DNA from: Muricoccus nepalensis
GTDB lineage: Bacteria; Pseudomonadota; Alphaproteobacteria; Acetobacterales; Acetobacteraceae
Reading direction: 5' to 3'
DNA: 54,523 nucleotides
NCBI RefSeq assembly: GCF_006438825.1
Contig: NZ_RCZP01000035.1
Coordinates: forward strand, 1 to 54,523
Shown here in pieces: positions 8,277-16,705 of the stretch (the stretch's first letter is position 1; each line of letters opens with the position of its first letter). The notes under the pieces are model-generated. The model saw only the letters and a list, made by a program, of their open reading frames with translations, was not told the origin of the DNA and ran no database searches. The translations under genes were made by a program, and so were the position numbers.

Positions 8277-8930
8277 ATGACCCAGACCATCGCCGCCGAG
8301 ACCGCCGCCACCGAAACCGTCGCCGTCCGCGCCACCCACACCGTCGCCGACTTCCACAAGCTGCTCGTCACGACCCTCCCCCGGCTCCGCGTCCAGGCCC
8401 TGGCCCTCACCCGCAACCGCTCGGACGCCGACGACCTCGTCCAGGCCGCCGTCACCTCGGCGTTGGCCGCCAAGGACAGCTTCACCCCCGGCACGAACTT
8501 CGGCGCCTGGATGTTCCGCATCCTCCGCAACCGCTTCATCTCCGACGTCCGCCGCAAGCGCGAGACGACCGACATCGACGACGTGCCCAGCAGCGCCTTC
8601 GCCCGCCCCGGCGCGCAGGAGGACAGCCTTGTGATGCGCGAGCTCCGCGGCCATCTCGGGCGCCTGCCGGCCGAGCAGCGCACCGCGCTGGTGATGGTGA
8701 CCGTGCAGGGCCTCTCCTACGAGGAGGTCGCGGCCGCTATGGATTGCGCCGTCGGCACCGCCAAGTGCCGCGTCTTCCGCGCCCGCCAGACCCTCCAGCG
8801 CTGGCTGACCGGCGAGGAGCGCGGCGTCGAGACCCCCGTCGCGGCCCGCAAGGTTTCCTCTTCCCCTCGCGCCACGCGCCGTCATACTGCGCGCCGTGAG
8901 GACGGAGCGGGGCGCGCGTCCCCAGTCTGA
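8277..8930 (+). CDS. ecfG: EcfG-type ECF sigma factor (second copy), upstream of nepR
   Basis: 217 aa. Region 2 has LPRLRVQALALTRNRSDADD with FGAWMFRILRNRFISDVRRK; region 4 has LPAEQRTALVMVTVQGLSYEEV and a GTAKCRVFRARQTL recognition helix. It has an Ala/Thr-rich N-terminus and a basic tail of about 35 residues. It ends two bases before nepR, the classical ecfG-nepR coupling, so this may be the primary EcfG. Region 2.4 and 4.2 residues differ clearly from the first copy, so the two may prefer different promoters. The 93-base gap upstream includes TTCCT-N6-AGGAA (8198-8213) and an extended -10-like TGTGATAAG. Confidence 0.9.
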   Translation: MTQTIAAETAATETVAVRATHTVADFHKLLVTTLPRLRVQALALTRNRSDADDLVQAAVTSALAAKDSFTPGTNFGAWMFRILRNRFISDVRRKRETTDIDDVPSSAFARPGAQEDSLVMRELRGHLGRLPAEQRTALVMVTVQGLSYEEVAAAMDCAVGTAKCRVFRARQTLQRWLTGEERGVETPVAARKVSSSPRATRRHTARREDGAGRASPV

Positions 8931-8932
8931 GG

Positions 8933-9142
8933 ATGGACGAGAGTAATCCAGAGCCAAAGGCGGGGGGCGCTGTGCCGAAGCCCGTGAAGGCCGATGCGAA
9001 CGGGCGTGGCCAGGCCACGCCCGAGGCCGCCTTTGACATCTGGCTGCAGCGCGGGCTGCACCACATGTTCGACGACGTGATGCAGGAACCGATCCCCGAG
9101 GAGCTTCTGCGCCTGATCGAGCAGGATCGCGAGCAGAGCTGA
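8933..9142 (+). CDS. nepR: NepR, anti-sigma factor for EcfG
   Basis: 69 aa. The C-terminal half carries the NepR core: FDIWLQRGLHHMFDDVMQEP followed by IPEELLRLIEQ, the two helices that clamp sigma regions 2 and 4. The first 30 residues are Pro/Ala/Lys-rich, as in other NepR proteins. It starts two bases after the second EcfG-type gene, with GAGG directly upstream, and ends five bases before the kinase gene. In the family's mechanism, phosphorylated PhyR displaces NepR from EcfG. Confidence 0.92.
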   Translation: MDESNPEPKAGGAVPKPVKADANGRGQATPEAAFDIWLQRGLHHMFDDVMQEPIPEELLRLIEQDREQS

Positions 9143-9147
9143 GCCCG

Positions 9148-11061
9148 GTGCCGGACGATAGCTCGACGGCCGGCCCCGCCGCGCCCGCCGCGGGCCGCGC
9201 GGGAGACCCGCCCCCGAATTCGCCTTCGAATCCGCCCCCGCCCGGCCGCCCCCTCGCCGGCGCCCCGCGGCCCGGCCCGGCGCCCCGCCGTGGCCTCGTC
9301 AACACGGCCCTCCTGAACAACGGGCTCGCCGCCGTCCTCGGCGGCATCCGCGGCCGCATGATCGTGCTGCTGATGGTCGCCGGCATCCCCGTCGCCTCGA
9401 TCGCCATCACCAACGCCCTGCAGGACCACCGCGCCGCCCTCGCCGAGGGGCGCCGGGGGGTCGAGAGCTTCCGCACCCTGATGGCCGTCCGCTACGGCGC
9501 GGCCCTCGGCGCCGCCGAGTCGCTCCTCACCGCCCTCGCCCGGGAGGACCCTCGCGCGACCGAGGAGCCCGCGGCCTGCAACCCCGCCCTCCGCCGCGTC
9601 ATCGACCTCCACCCCGGCGACATCGCCGAGATCGCGGTGCTCGTCCCGGACGGTCCCCCGCTCTGCGGCAACCTTCCCACCGGCTTCGACCCCGGCCCCC
9701 TCCTCCGGGAGGCGCTGAACGAGGGATCGGCCGCCTTCGGCGGCTTCCTGCCGGGCACGAGCGCCCGCGTGCCGGTGCTGCCCGTCATCGTGCCCGGCTC
9801 GGGCGTGGTCGGCACCCGGGCTGCCGGCGCGGAGGATCGCCGCGCCCCCGCCCGGCCGCCCGGCGCCTCCCCCTGGGCCGTCCTCGGCACGGTCGTCCTC
9901 CACGACTACGTCTCCCTCGCCGGCGGGCGCGAGAACGGCAGCCTCGTCTGGCTGGTGGACCGCGACGGCCGCGTCCTCTCCCCGGGCGGCGGGGCCGCGA
10001 CGCCCCTCGACCCCGGCGTGCTCGAGCGGATCGACGACGACGGCCAGGTGCTCGAGGGGCCGCGCGGCCACTTCGCCTACGCGGGCGCGCGCCTCGGCCC
10101 CGGCCTCCGCCTCGTCGTCGGCCAGCCCGTCGGCCTCGTGCGCGAGGCCGCGCGCACCGTCCTCATCCAGCGGATCATGGAGCTGGCAACCTTCCTCGTC
10201 GCCTGCCTCGCGGCCATCGTCATCGGGGCGGACCTCGCGATGGTCCGGCCGTTGCGCCTCCTCTCCGCCCGCGTCCGCGGCTGGCGCCCGGGAGCCGCCT
10301 TCCGCGTCAGCCCCGCCGGCACGGAGCCGCGCGAGGTCCGGGCCGTGGAGCAGGCCTTCAGCGAGGCCGCCGCCGCCCTCGCCCGCCGCGAGGGCGACCT
10401 GCGCGCCGCCCTCGAGCAGCGCGACGCGCTGATGGGCGAAATCCACCACCGCGTGAAGAACAACCTCCAGATCGTCTCCTCGCTGCTGAACCTGCAGGCC
10501 GGGCGGATCGGCGACCCCGCGGCGACGGCGGAGTTCCTCGCCGCCCGCAACCGCGTCCGCGCGCTCGCGACCCTGCACCGCCACCTCTACATGCAGCACT
10601 CCTTCGAGACGGTCTCGCTCGTCCCCTTCCTGACGGAGCTGACGAACCAGCAGTTCTCCTCGCACAACGAGTCCCCCGGCGAGCGCCTCGCGCTGCGCCT
10701 CGAGGTCGCGGACATCGCCATCTCCACCGACCAGGCCGTCTCCCTCTCCCTCCTCGTCACCGAGGCCGTCGGCAACGCGGTCGAGCACGCCTTCCCGGAC
10801 GACACCCGCGGCACCATCCGCCTCAGCCTCGCCGAGGAGGGCGGCGAGGTCACGCTCGTCATCGCCGACGACGGCATCGGCATCCCCGACCGGAAAGAGC
10901 GCCCGCGCGGCCTCGGCCTTCAACTCATGGAGGGCTTCGCCAAGCAGCTCGGCGGCCCCCTCACGGGCGGGCGCCGCGAGGCGGGGGAGGGCGGGGGCAC
11001 CCTCTGGAGCGTCCACTTCCCGGTGCGCGAGAACCCCGCCCCCCGACCCATGTCGGGCTGA
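9148..11061 (+). CDS. HisKA_2-type sensor histidine kinase, probable PhyR kinase
   Basis: 637 aa, GTG start five bases after nepR. A Pro/Ala-rich cytoplasmic N-terminus is followed by TM1 (about 68-91), an extracytoplasmic sensor region of about 250 residues, TM2 (about 344-366) and a HAMP-like linker. The dimerisation motif is MGEIHHRVKNNLQIVSSLLN, with the acceptor His near 431-432. The ATPase has a TEAVGNAVEHAF N-box, DDGIGIP and RGLGLQLMEGFAKQLGG. HisKA_2/HWE kinases of this layout phosphorylate PhyR in other alphaproteobacteria; position directly after nepR supports this role. There is no receiver domain. An in-frame ATG at 9358 would remove the first 70 residues and cut into TM1. Confidence 0.9.
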   Translation: MPDDSSTAGPAAPAAGRAGDPPPNSPSNPPPPGRPLAGAPRPGPAPRRGLVNTALLNNGLAAVLGGIRGRMIVLLMVAGIPVASIAITNALQDHRAALAEGRRGVESFRTLMAVRYGAALGAAESLLTALAREDPRATEEPAACNPALRRVIDLHPGDIAEIAVLVPDGPPLCGNLPTGFDPGPLLREALNEGSAAFGGFLPGTSARVPVLPVIVPGSGVVGTRAAGAEDRRAPARPPGASPWAVLGTVVLHDYVSLAGGRENGSLVWLVDRDGRVLSPGGGAATPLDPGVLERIDDDGQVLEGPRGHFAYAGARLGPGLRLVVGQPVGLVREAARTVLIQRIMELATFLVACLAAIVIGADLAMVRPLRLLSARVRGWRPGAAFRVSPAGTEPREVRAVEQAFSEAAAALARREGDLRAALEQRDALMGEIHHRVKNNLQIVSSLLNLQAGRIGDPAATAEFLAARNRVRALATLHRHLYMQHSFETVSLVPFLTELTNQQFSSHNESPGERLALRLEVADIAISTDQAVSLSLLVTEAVGNAVEHAFPDDTRGTIRLSLAEEGGEVTLVIADDGIGIPDRKERPRGLGLQLMEGFAKQLGGPLTGGRREAGEGGGTLWSVHFPVRENPAPRPMSG

Positions 11062-11096
11062 CCCGCGGTCTCCCCCGCCCCCGTCCGTTCCGGCGC

Positions 11097-11121
11097 GCAA
11101 CCGGGCCCGTGGGGCCGCGTT
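11097..11121 (+). promoter_or_regulatory. EcfG-type stress promoter candidate upstream of DUF883 gene
   Basis: GCAAC (11097-11101), 16-base spacer, CGTT (11118-11121), 36 bases before the start codon. This is the third occurrence of the GCAAC variant in the locus, here on the plus strand. Confidence 0.6.
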
Positions 11122-11157
11122 GCCCCCCCGACCCGATCGTGTCCGCAGGAGAGACCC

Positions 11158-11460
11158 ATGACCGCCAACACCGAGGCCGGAAAAGCCGTCGATGACGCCG
11201 CGATGGCCGTGAACGACACCGCCAGCAGCGTGGGGGACCAGCTCGCCGCCCTCCGCAAGCAGGTCGAGGACCTGCTCGCCGACCGCCAGAAGTACATGTC
11301 CCAGGCGATGGACGCCGCCGAGGGCTACGCCGCCCGGGCGACCGACGCGACCCGCGTGCAGTACGAGGCCGTGACCGACCGCGTGCGCGAGCGCCCGGCG
11401 CAGTCGCTGCTGATCGCCGCCGGCGTCGGCTACATCCTCGCCCGTATCCTCGGCCGCTGA
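11158..11460 (+). CDS. DUF883 (ElaB/YqjD-type) membrane-anchored protein
   Basis: 100 aa. The first 75 residues are a charged amphipathic region (DQLAALRKQVEDLLADRQKY, then YAARATDATRVQYEAV and VRERPAQS). The C-terminus is a single hydrophobic anchor, LLIAAGVGYILARILGR, the hallmark of the ElaB/YqjD/DUF883 family. E. coli relatives are stationary-phase inner membrane proteins that bind ribosomes; that role is not shown here. It has an EcfG-like promoter candidate and is followed after 13 bases by a holin-like protein, the same pairing as yqjD-yqjE. Confidence 0.88.
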   Translation: MTANTEAGKAVDDAAMAVNDTASSVGDQLAALRKQVEDLLADRQKYMSQAMDAAEGYAARATDATRVQYEAVTDRVRERPAQSLLIAAGVGYILARILGR

Positions 11461-11473
11461 GGGGCGCCGCGCG

Positions 11474-11896
11474 ATGCGGACCTTCAGCCTGGTCGGCATG
11501 GCGGCGCAGGCGGAAGGGCGCCGCCTGAAGGCGAAGGCCACCGCCACCGCCACCCGCATGGCCTTCTACGCCGCGGCGGGGGTGATGGGGCTGGCCGCCT
11601 TCGCCATGCTCCACGTCCTCCTCTTCCACGTCGCCCTGCTCTACTTCGGGCCGATCGTTTCCGCCCTCGTGGTGCTCGTGCTGGACCTGGTGGTGGCGGG
11701 CATCCTCGCCCTGCTCGCCTCCCGCGACACCGCGCCGCGCGCGGCGATGGAGGCCCAGGCCGTGCGCAACGTGGCGCTACAGGGGGCGGCGCAGTCGGCC
11801 GTCGCCGGCTTCACGACCCAGGCGGCGCCCCTCATGGCGCTCGCCGGCATCGCCGTCGCGGCCCTCTGGCCGAAGCTCTGGGGCCGCCGGACCTAG
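11474..11896 (+). CDS. Phage holin-family (YqjE-like) membrane protein
   Basis: 140 aa. Two adjacent hydrophobic helices (about 33-56 and 60-80: MAFYAAAGVMGLAAFAMLHV and IVSALVVLVLDLVVAGILAL) are followed by a more polar part and a third hydrophobic stretch near the C-terminus. It resembles the holin superfamily proteins often encoded after DUF883 genes and has no known lytic role in that setting. It is probably cotranscribed with the DUF883 gene and is closed by the terminator at 11923. Confidence 0.75.
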   Translation: MRTFSLVGMAAQAEGRRLKAKATATATRMAFYAAAGVMGLAAFAMLHVLLFHVALLYFGPIVSALVVLVLDLVVAGILALLASRDTAPRAAMEAQAVRNVALQGAAQSAVAGFTTQAAPLMALAGIAVAALWPKLWGRRT

Positions 11897-11922
11897 CGCC
11901 GCGACGCCCGGCGCCCGCGACA

Positions 11923-11956
11923 GGGGCACCCTCCGCAAGGGGGGTGCCCTTTTTCT
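11923..11956 (+). terminator. Rho-independent terminator after the stress operon
   Basis: GGGCACCC (11924-11931) pairs with GGGTGCCC (11942-11949) around a 10-base loop, followed directly by five T residues (11950-11954). It separates the general stress genes from the pst operon. Confidence 0.9.
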
Positions 11957-11980
11957 TGGAATCCCTCCGAGGGCGGGCGG

Positions 11981-11998
11981 GTGTCATCGATCCGTCAT
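11981..11998 (+). promoter_or_regulatory. Pho box (PhoB binding site) upstream of pstS
   Basis: Two 7-base direct repeats, GTGTCAT and CCGTCAT, are separated by four bases (CGAT). The consensus is CTGTCAT-N4-CTGTCAT, so each half differs by one base. It lies 85 bases before the chosen pstS start, in the usual place overlapping a -35 region. phoB is encoded at the end of the same gene set. Confidence 0.88.
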
Positions 11999-12082
11999 GA
12001 AACCGCAACACGGCCGTCTCCCGCCGCGCCTAGAAGGCCCCCGCCGGCCCCCGGGCCGCCTCGAACCTTCGGAGATCACCCC

Positions 12083-13126
12083 GTGATCCAGCGCCGCACC
12101 GCCCTTGCCGGCCTCGCCGCCTTCGCCGCCGCCCCCCTCCGGCCCGCCGCCGCCCAGACGATGCGGGTGACCGGCGCCGGCGCCTCCTTCCCCAACCCTG
12201 TCTACCAGCGCTGGGGCGAGGGCGCGAAGGCCGCGGGAATCGAGCTCAACTACCAGTCCGTCGGCTCCGGCGCCGGCATCAACCAGATCCGCAACCGCAC
12301 CGTCGACTTCGGCGCCTCCGACGCCCCGCTCAGCGCGCAGCAGCTCGCCGAGGGGAACCTCATCCAGTTCCCGACCGTCATGGGCGCGGTGGTCCCCATC
12401 GTGAACGTCCCCGGCGTCGCCGACGACGGGCTCCGCCTGACGGGCGAGCTGCTGGCGGAGATCTACATGGGCAAGGTCGCCAAGTGGAACGACGCCCGGA
12501 TCGCCGAGCTGAACCCCGGCGTCGCCCTGCCCAACCTCGCCATCGCCCCCGTCTACCGGGCGGACTCCTCGGGCACGAGCTTCGTCTTCACCTCCTACCT
12601 CTCGGCCGTCTCGGCGGAGTGGAAGTCCCGCGTCGGTGCCGGCACCTCGGTCCGCTGGGGCACGGGCGCGGGCGCGCGCGGCAACGAGGGGGTCGCCGGC
12701 ACGGTGCGCAACACCCGCGGCGGCATCGGCTACGTCGAGAACGCTTACGCCACCCAGAACAAGCTCTCCACCGCCCAGCTCCGCAACAAGGCCGGGCACT
12801 ATGTGAAGGCGAGCATGGAGAGCTTCGGCGCGGCCGCCGCCAGCGCCGACTGGTCCGTCCCCGGCTTCGCCGCCAGCCTCGTGGACCAGGGCGGCGACGC
12901 CTCCTGGCCGATCGTCTCCCCCACCTTCATCCTCCTGCCCACCAACCCCACGGACATGGCCCGCACCCGCGCCGTGCTCCGCTTCTTCGACTGGGCCTAC
13001 GCGAACGGCGGCGACGCGGCCCGCCAGCTCGAGTACATCCCGCTCCCCGAGGCCGTGCAGAACGCCGTGCGCGCCGCCTGGTCGAAGCTCGAGGTGAACG
13101 GCCAGGCCGCCTGGCCCGCGGGCTGA
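12083..13126 (+). CDS. pstS: PstS, periplasmic phosphate-binding protein
   Basis: 347 aa from GTG at 12083, with GGAG eight bases upstream. A start at 11981 is possible in frame but would translate the Pho box. The N-terminus (QRRTALAGLAAFAAA, then AAAQ) is a signal peptide, possibly Tat because of the twin Arg. The mature protein begins TMRVTGAGASFPNPVYQRW and has SVGSGAGINQI, the GSGAG phosphate-binding loop, FGASDAPLS and YRADSSGTSFVF. It delivers phosphate to PstCA. It is the first gene of pstSCAB-phoU-phoB. Confidence 0.95.
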   Translation: MIQRRTALAGLAAFAAAPLRPAAAQTMRVTGAGASFPNPVYQRWGEGAKAAGIELNYQSVGSGAGINQIRNRTVDFGASDAPLSAQQLAEGNLIQFPTVMGAVVPIVNVPGVADDGLRLTGELLAEIYMGKVAKWNDARIAELNPGVALPNLAIAPVYRADSSGTSFVFTSYLSAVSAEWKSRVGAGTSVRWGTGAGARGNEGVAGTVRNTRGGIGYVENAYATQNKLSTAQLRNKAGHYVKASMESFGAAAASADWSVPGFAASLVDQGGDASWPIVSPTFILLPTNPTDMARTRAVLRFFDWAYANGGDAARQLEYIPLPEAVQNAVRAAWSKLEVNGQAAWPAG

Positions 13127-13155
13127 GCCGCCGGGACGCCCGAGAGGAACCCCAC

Positions 13156-14133
13156 GTGGCCCAGGTCGCCGTCGACGTCCTCCCCGCCGCCCCCGCGCGC
13201 CCCGCCACCCGGCGCGGGGCGGGCCGCGGCGACGCCATCTTCGCCGGCCTCTGCCGGGCCGCCGCGGTCCTCGTGCTGGTGCTGCTCGGCGCCATCATCG
13301 TCGAGCTCTTCCTCGGCGGCCTCCCCGCCTTCCGCGCCTTCGGGGCGGCCTTCCTCGCCTCCACCGAATGGGACCCGGTGGGCGACCTCTACGGCGCCGG
13401 CGTGCCCATCTACGGCACGCTCGTCACCGCGGTGCTCGCCCTCCTCCTGGCCGTGCCGGTCGCCTTCGGCATCGCCTTCTTCCTGACGGAGCTGGCGCCG
13501 GCCTGGATGCGCGGCCCCGTCGGCACCGCGATCGAGCTGCTGGCCGCCGTGCCCTCCATCATCTTCGGCATGTGGGGCTTCTTCGTGATCGTGCCGCTGA
13601 TGGCCGGCACCGTGCAGCCCGCCATCATCGACACGCTCGGCGAGGCCCCGCTGATCGGCGACTTCTTCGCCGGCCCGCCCTTCGGCACGGGCCTCTTCAC
13701 CGCCGCCCTCATCCTCGCGATCATGGTGCTGCCCTTCATCGCCGCCACCATGCGCGACGTCTTCCTCCAGGTCCCCGGCGTCTTCAAGGAGAGCGCCTAC
13801 GGCCTCGGCGCCACGCGGTGGGAGGTGATGCGGCGCGTCGTGCTGCCCTACACCCGGGTCTCCGTGGTCGGCGGCATCATGCTCGGCCTCGGCCGCGCGC
13901 TGGGGGAGACGATGGCGGTCACCTTCGTCATCGGCAACGCCAACCGCATCGCCACCTCCCTCTTCGGGCCCGGCAACACCATCGCCTCCCTCGTCGCCCT
14001 CGAGTTCGGGGAGAGCGCCTCCGGCAGCCTCAAGCTCGCCTCCCTCCTCGCCCTCGGCTTCATCCTTTTCGTCATCTCCTTCGCGGTGCTGGCCCTCTCG
14101 CGCTGGCTGCTCCGCGCCCGGACCGGGGCCTGA
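13156..14133 (+). CDS. pstC: PstC, phosphate ABC transporter permease
   Basis: 325 aa from GTG at 13156, 29 bases after pstS with GAGAGGAA upstream. The open frame extends far upstream, but that part only overlaps pstS. There are six predicted hydrophobic segments, beginning AAAVLVLVLLGAIIVELFLGG. The family motif ELLAAVPSIIFGMWGFFV and the EAA-type loop GLGATRWEVMRRVVLPYTR are clear. It forms the inner membrane channel with PstA. Confidence 0.95.
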   Translation: MAQVAVDVLPAAPARPATRRGAGRGDAIFAGLCRAAAVLVLVLLGAIIVELFLGGLPAFRAFGAAFLASTEWDPVGDLYGAGVPIYGTLVTAVLALLLAVPVAFGIAFFLTELAPAWMRGPVGTAIELLAAVPSIIFGMWGFFVIVPLMAGTVQPAIIDTLGEAPLIGDFFAGPPFGTGLFTAALILAIMVLPFIAATMRDVFLQVPGVFKESAYGLGATRWEVMRRVVLPYTRVSVVGGIMLGLGRALGETMAVTFVIGNANRIATSLFGPGNTIASLVALEFGESASGSLKLASLLALGFILFVISFAVLALSRWLLRARTGA

Positions 14134-14138
14134 CGCGC

Positions 14139-15029
14139 ATGCCCGCCACCACCATCCCCTCGGTGCCCGGCCGCGCGAAGGACCCGCGCGCCGCCGCCGC
14201 CCTCGGCCGCCGCCGCGCCCGGGTGGACACGGCCATCCGCCTCCTCTGCACCGCCGCCACGCTGCTCGGCCTGCTCTTCCTCGTCTCCATCCTTGCCACC
14301 CTCGTCTGGAAGGGCGCGGGCGGCCTCTCGCTGCGCGTCTTCACCGACGTGACCAAGCCCCCCGGCTCCGGCGGCGGCCTGCTGAACCCGATCGTCGGCA
14401 GCCTCATCCAGGTGGTCCTCGCCACCCTGCTCGGCACGCCCATCGGCCTGCTGGTGGGCACCTACCTCGCGGAATACGCGGGCAACTCCCGCTTCGGGAC
14501 CACGGTGCGCTTCGTGTCCGACGTGCTGCTCTCCGCGCCCTCCATCCTCATCGGCCTCTTCGTCTACCAGTTCCTGGTCCTGCCCTTCGGCGGCTTCTCC
14601 GGCTGGGCGGGGGTGGTGGCGCTGGCGATCATCGTCGTCCCCGTCGTGGTGCGCACGACCGAGGACATGCTCCGCCTCCTGCCCAACACCCTGCGGGAGG
14701 CCGTGATCGGCCTCGGCGCGCCGAAGTGGAAGATGATCGTCCTCGTCTGCTGGCGGGCCGCCACCTCGGGCATCCTCACGGGCGTGCTGCTCGCCGTCGC
14801 CCGCATCGCCGGCGAGACGGCGCCGCTCCTCTTCACCTCGCTGGGCAACCTCAACTGGTCGGTGAACCTCGCGCAGCCCATGTCGAGCCTGCCGATCACC
14901 ATCTACGCCTACGCGGGCTCGCCCTACGAGGACTGGATCACCCTCGCCTGGACCGGCGCGTTGGTGATCACCCTCGGCGTGCTCGGCCTGAACATCGTCG
15001 CCCGCGCCGTGCTGCGGGCCCGCGGATAG
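14139..15029 (+). CDS. pstA: PstA, phosphate ABC transporter permease
   Basis: 296 aa from ATG at 14139, five bases after pstC. It has six hydrophobic segments, GTYLAEYAGNSRFGTTVRFV, then LLSAPSILIGLFVYQFLVLP and the EAA-type loop VIGLGAPKWKMIVLV. It pairs with PstC to form the channel. The open frame reads far into pstC but only from here does it match the family. Confidence 0.95.
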   Translation: MPATTIPSVPGRAKDPRAAAALGRRRARVDTAIRLLCTAATLLGLLFLVSILATLVWKGAGGLSLRVFTDVTKPPGSGGGLLNPIVGSLIQVVLATLLGTPIGLLVGTYLAEYAGNSRFGTTVRFVSDVLLSAPSILIGLFVYQFLVLPFGGFSGWAGVVALAIIVVPVVVRTTEDMLRLLPNTLREAVIGLGAPKWKMIVLVCWRAATSGILTGVLLAVARIAGETAPLLFTSLGNLNWSVNLAQPMSSLPITIYAYAGSPYEDWITLAWTGALVITLGVLGLNIVARAVLRARG

Positions 15030-15038
15030 GATCGCCCC

Positions 15039-15950
15039 ATGCACCAGGCCACCACCGGCAGCGCCCCCGCGGGCACCACCCAGAACGCCTCCCCGGCCGC
15101 CGTCGCCGCCCCGAAGGCGGGTGCCGCCTCGCCGGCGCGCCAGGGCGGCACCGGCTCCTTCGGCGGCATGGCCGCGCGCTCCACCGCCGGCATGAACGCC
15201 CCCCGCATCGCCATCCGCGGGCTCGACTTCTTCTACGGCGACAACAAGGCGCTGAAGGGCATCACCCTCGACCTGCCGGACCGCCAGGTCACCGGCATGA
15301 TCGGCCCCTCCGGCTGCGGCAAGTCGACGCTTCTGCGCGTGCTCAACCGCATGTACAGCCTCTACCCCGGCCAGCGCGCCGAGGGAGAGGTGATGATGGA
15401 CGGGGAGAACATCATCGACCCCGCCCTCGACCTCAACGCGCTCCGCGCCCGCATCGGCATGGTCTTCCAGAAGCCCACCCCCTTCCCGATGACCATCGCC
15501 GAGAACATCGCCTTCGGCATCCGCCTCCACGAGAGCCTCAACCGCGCCGAGATGGCCGAGCGCGTGGAATGGGCGCTCACCCGCGCCGCCCTCTGGCCGG
15601 AGGTGAAGGACCGGCTGAACAGCTCCGCCATGGGCCTCTCGGGCGGCCAGCAGCAGCGCCTCTGCATCGCCCGCACCATCGCGGTGCGGCCGGAGGTCAT
15701 CCTCTTCGACGAGCCCACCAGCGCCCTCGACCCCATCAGCACCCTCCGGATCGAGGAGCTGATCGACGAGCTGAAGCGGGACTTCACCATCGCCATCGTC
15801 ACCCACAACATGCAGCAGGCCGCCCGCTGCGCCGACCAGGTGGCCTTCTTCTACCTCGGCGAGCTGGTCGAGGTGGCCCCCGCCGCCGACCTCTTCACCG
15901 CGCCGCGCCAGAAGCGGACCCAGGAATACATCACCGGCCGCTTCGGCTGA
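15039..15950 (+). CDS. pstB: PstB, phosphate ABC transporter ATPase
   Basis: 303 aa. Walker [10 protein letters not shown] (about 89-97), Q-loop [13 protein letters not shown], signature [13 protein letters not shown], Walker [17 protein letters not shown] and H-loop VTHNMQQA are all intact. ATG at 15039 has AGGAT upstream. The first 51 residues are an Ala/Gly/Pro-rich extension not found in typical 250-260 aa PstB proteins; an in-frame ATG at 15192 ([11 protein letters not shown]) would give the usual length but lacks a visible ribosome site. Confidence 0.95.
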   Translation: MHQATTGSAPAGTTQNASPAAVAAPKAGAASPARQGGTGSFGGMAARSTAGMNAPRIAIRGLDFFYGDNKALKGITLDLPDRQVTGMIGPSGCGKSTLLRVLNRMYSLYPGQRAEGEVMMDGENIIDPALDLNALRARIGMVFQKPTPFPMTIAENIAFGIRLHESLNRAEMAERVEWALTRAALWPEVKDRLNSSAMGLSGGQQQRLCIARTIAVRPEVILFDEPTSALDPISTLRIEELIDELKRDFTIAIVTHNMQQAARCADQVAFFYLGELVEVAPAADLFTAPRQKRTQEYITGRFG

Positions 15951-15970
15951 GCCGGGGAGGGGAGGGCACC

Positions 15971-16702
15971 ATGGACCAGCAGGCAGAACATCGGGCGGAC
16001 CGCATCGTGAAGTCCTACGAGGAAGAGCTTCGCCGCCTCCGCGAGCTGATCGCCCGCATGGGCGGCCTCGCCGAGCGCCAGGTGGCCGACAGCGCCTACG
16101 CGCTCGTCCGCCGCGACTCCGAGCTCGCCGGCGAGGTCGTCGGCCGCGACGCCCCGATCGACGCCCTCGAGCGCGAGGTGGACGCCTTCTGCGTCCGCCT
16201 CCTGGCGCTCCGACAGCCCATGGCCGGCGACCTCCGCTTCATCATCGCGGCGCTGAAGATCAGCCAGGACATCGAGCGCATCGGCGACTACGCCCGCAAC
16301 GTCGCCAAGCGCGCCATCATCATCGCCGGCCAGCCCTTCCTCGGCGGCGTGAACGGCTTCCAGTGGATGGCCCAGCTCGTCCAGCGCAACCTCAAGGACA
16401 GCATCGACGCCTTCCTGCGCGAGGACGCGGAGCTCGCCGAGCGCGTCTGGGCCGCCGACGCCCCGGTGGACGACATCTACACCGGCATCTTCCGGGAGAT
16501 GCTGACCCACATGATGGAGGACCCCCGCAACATCACGGCGGCCACCCACATGCTCTTCATCGCGAAGAACTTCGAGCGGATCGGCGACCACGCGACCAAC
16601 ATCGCCGAGACCGTCCACTACGCCGTCCGCGGCGCCATCCTCCCCGAGGACCGCCCCAAGGCCGACATCTCCGCCGACCTCCCGCCGTCCCCCCCGGCCT
16701 GA
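15971..16702 (+). CDS. phoU: PhoU, phosphate signalling and transport regulator
   Basis: 243 aa from ATG at 15971, after GGGGAGGGGAGGG. It has two PhoU three-helix repeats, each with the metal-binding style motif: IAALKISQDIERIGDYARNV and THMLFIAKNFERIGDHATNI. PhoU links the Pst transporter to PhoR/PhoB and limits uptake when phosphate is sufficient. It lies 20 bases after pstB and four before phoB. Confidence 0.95.
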   Translation: MDQQAEHRADRIVKSYEEELRRLRELIARMGGLAERQVADSAYALVRRDSELAGEVVGRDAPIDALEREVDAFCVRLLALRQPMAGDLRFIIAALKISQDIERIGDYARNVAKRAIIIAGQPFLGGVNGFQWMAQLVQRNLKDSIDAFLREDAELAERVWAADAPVDDIYTGIFREMLTHMMEDPRNITAATHMLFIAKNFERIGDHATNIAETVHYAVRGAILPEDRPKADISADLPPSPPA

Positions 16703-16705
16703 CCG

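Noticed and set aside
8737-11559. A 940-codon open frame antisense to the sigma, nepR and kinase genes
   Set aside because: It lies opposite clear genes and is a by-product of extreme GC at third positions; its composition is His/Asp/Gly/Arg-rich without any domain.
11474-11896. Holin-family gene as a phage remnant
   Set aside because: It is the usual partner of a DUF883 gene and no other phage gene is near.
11981-12082. N-terminal extension of PstS starting at 11981
   Set aside because: It would translate the Pho box and lacks a ribosome site; the GTG at 12083 gives a proper signal peptide.
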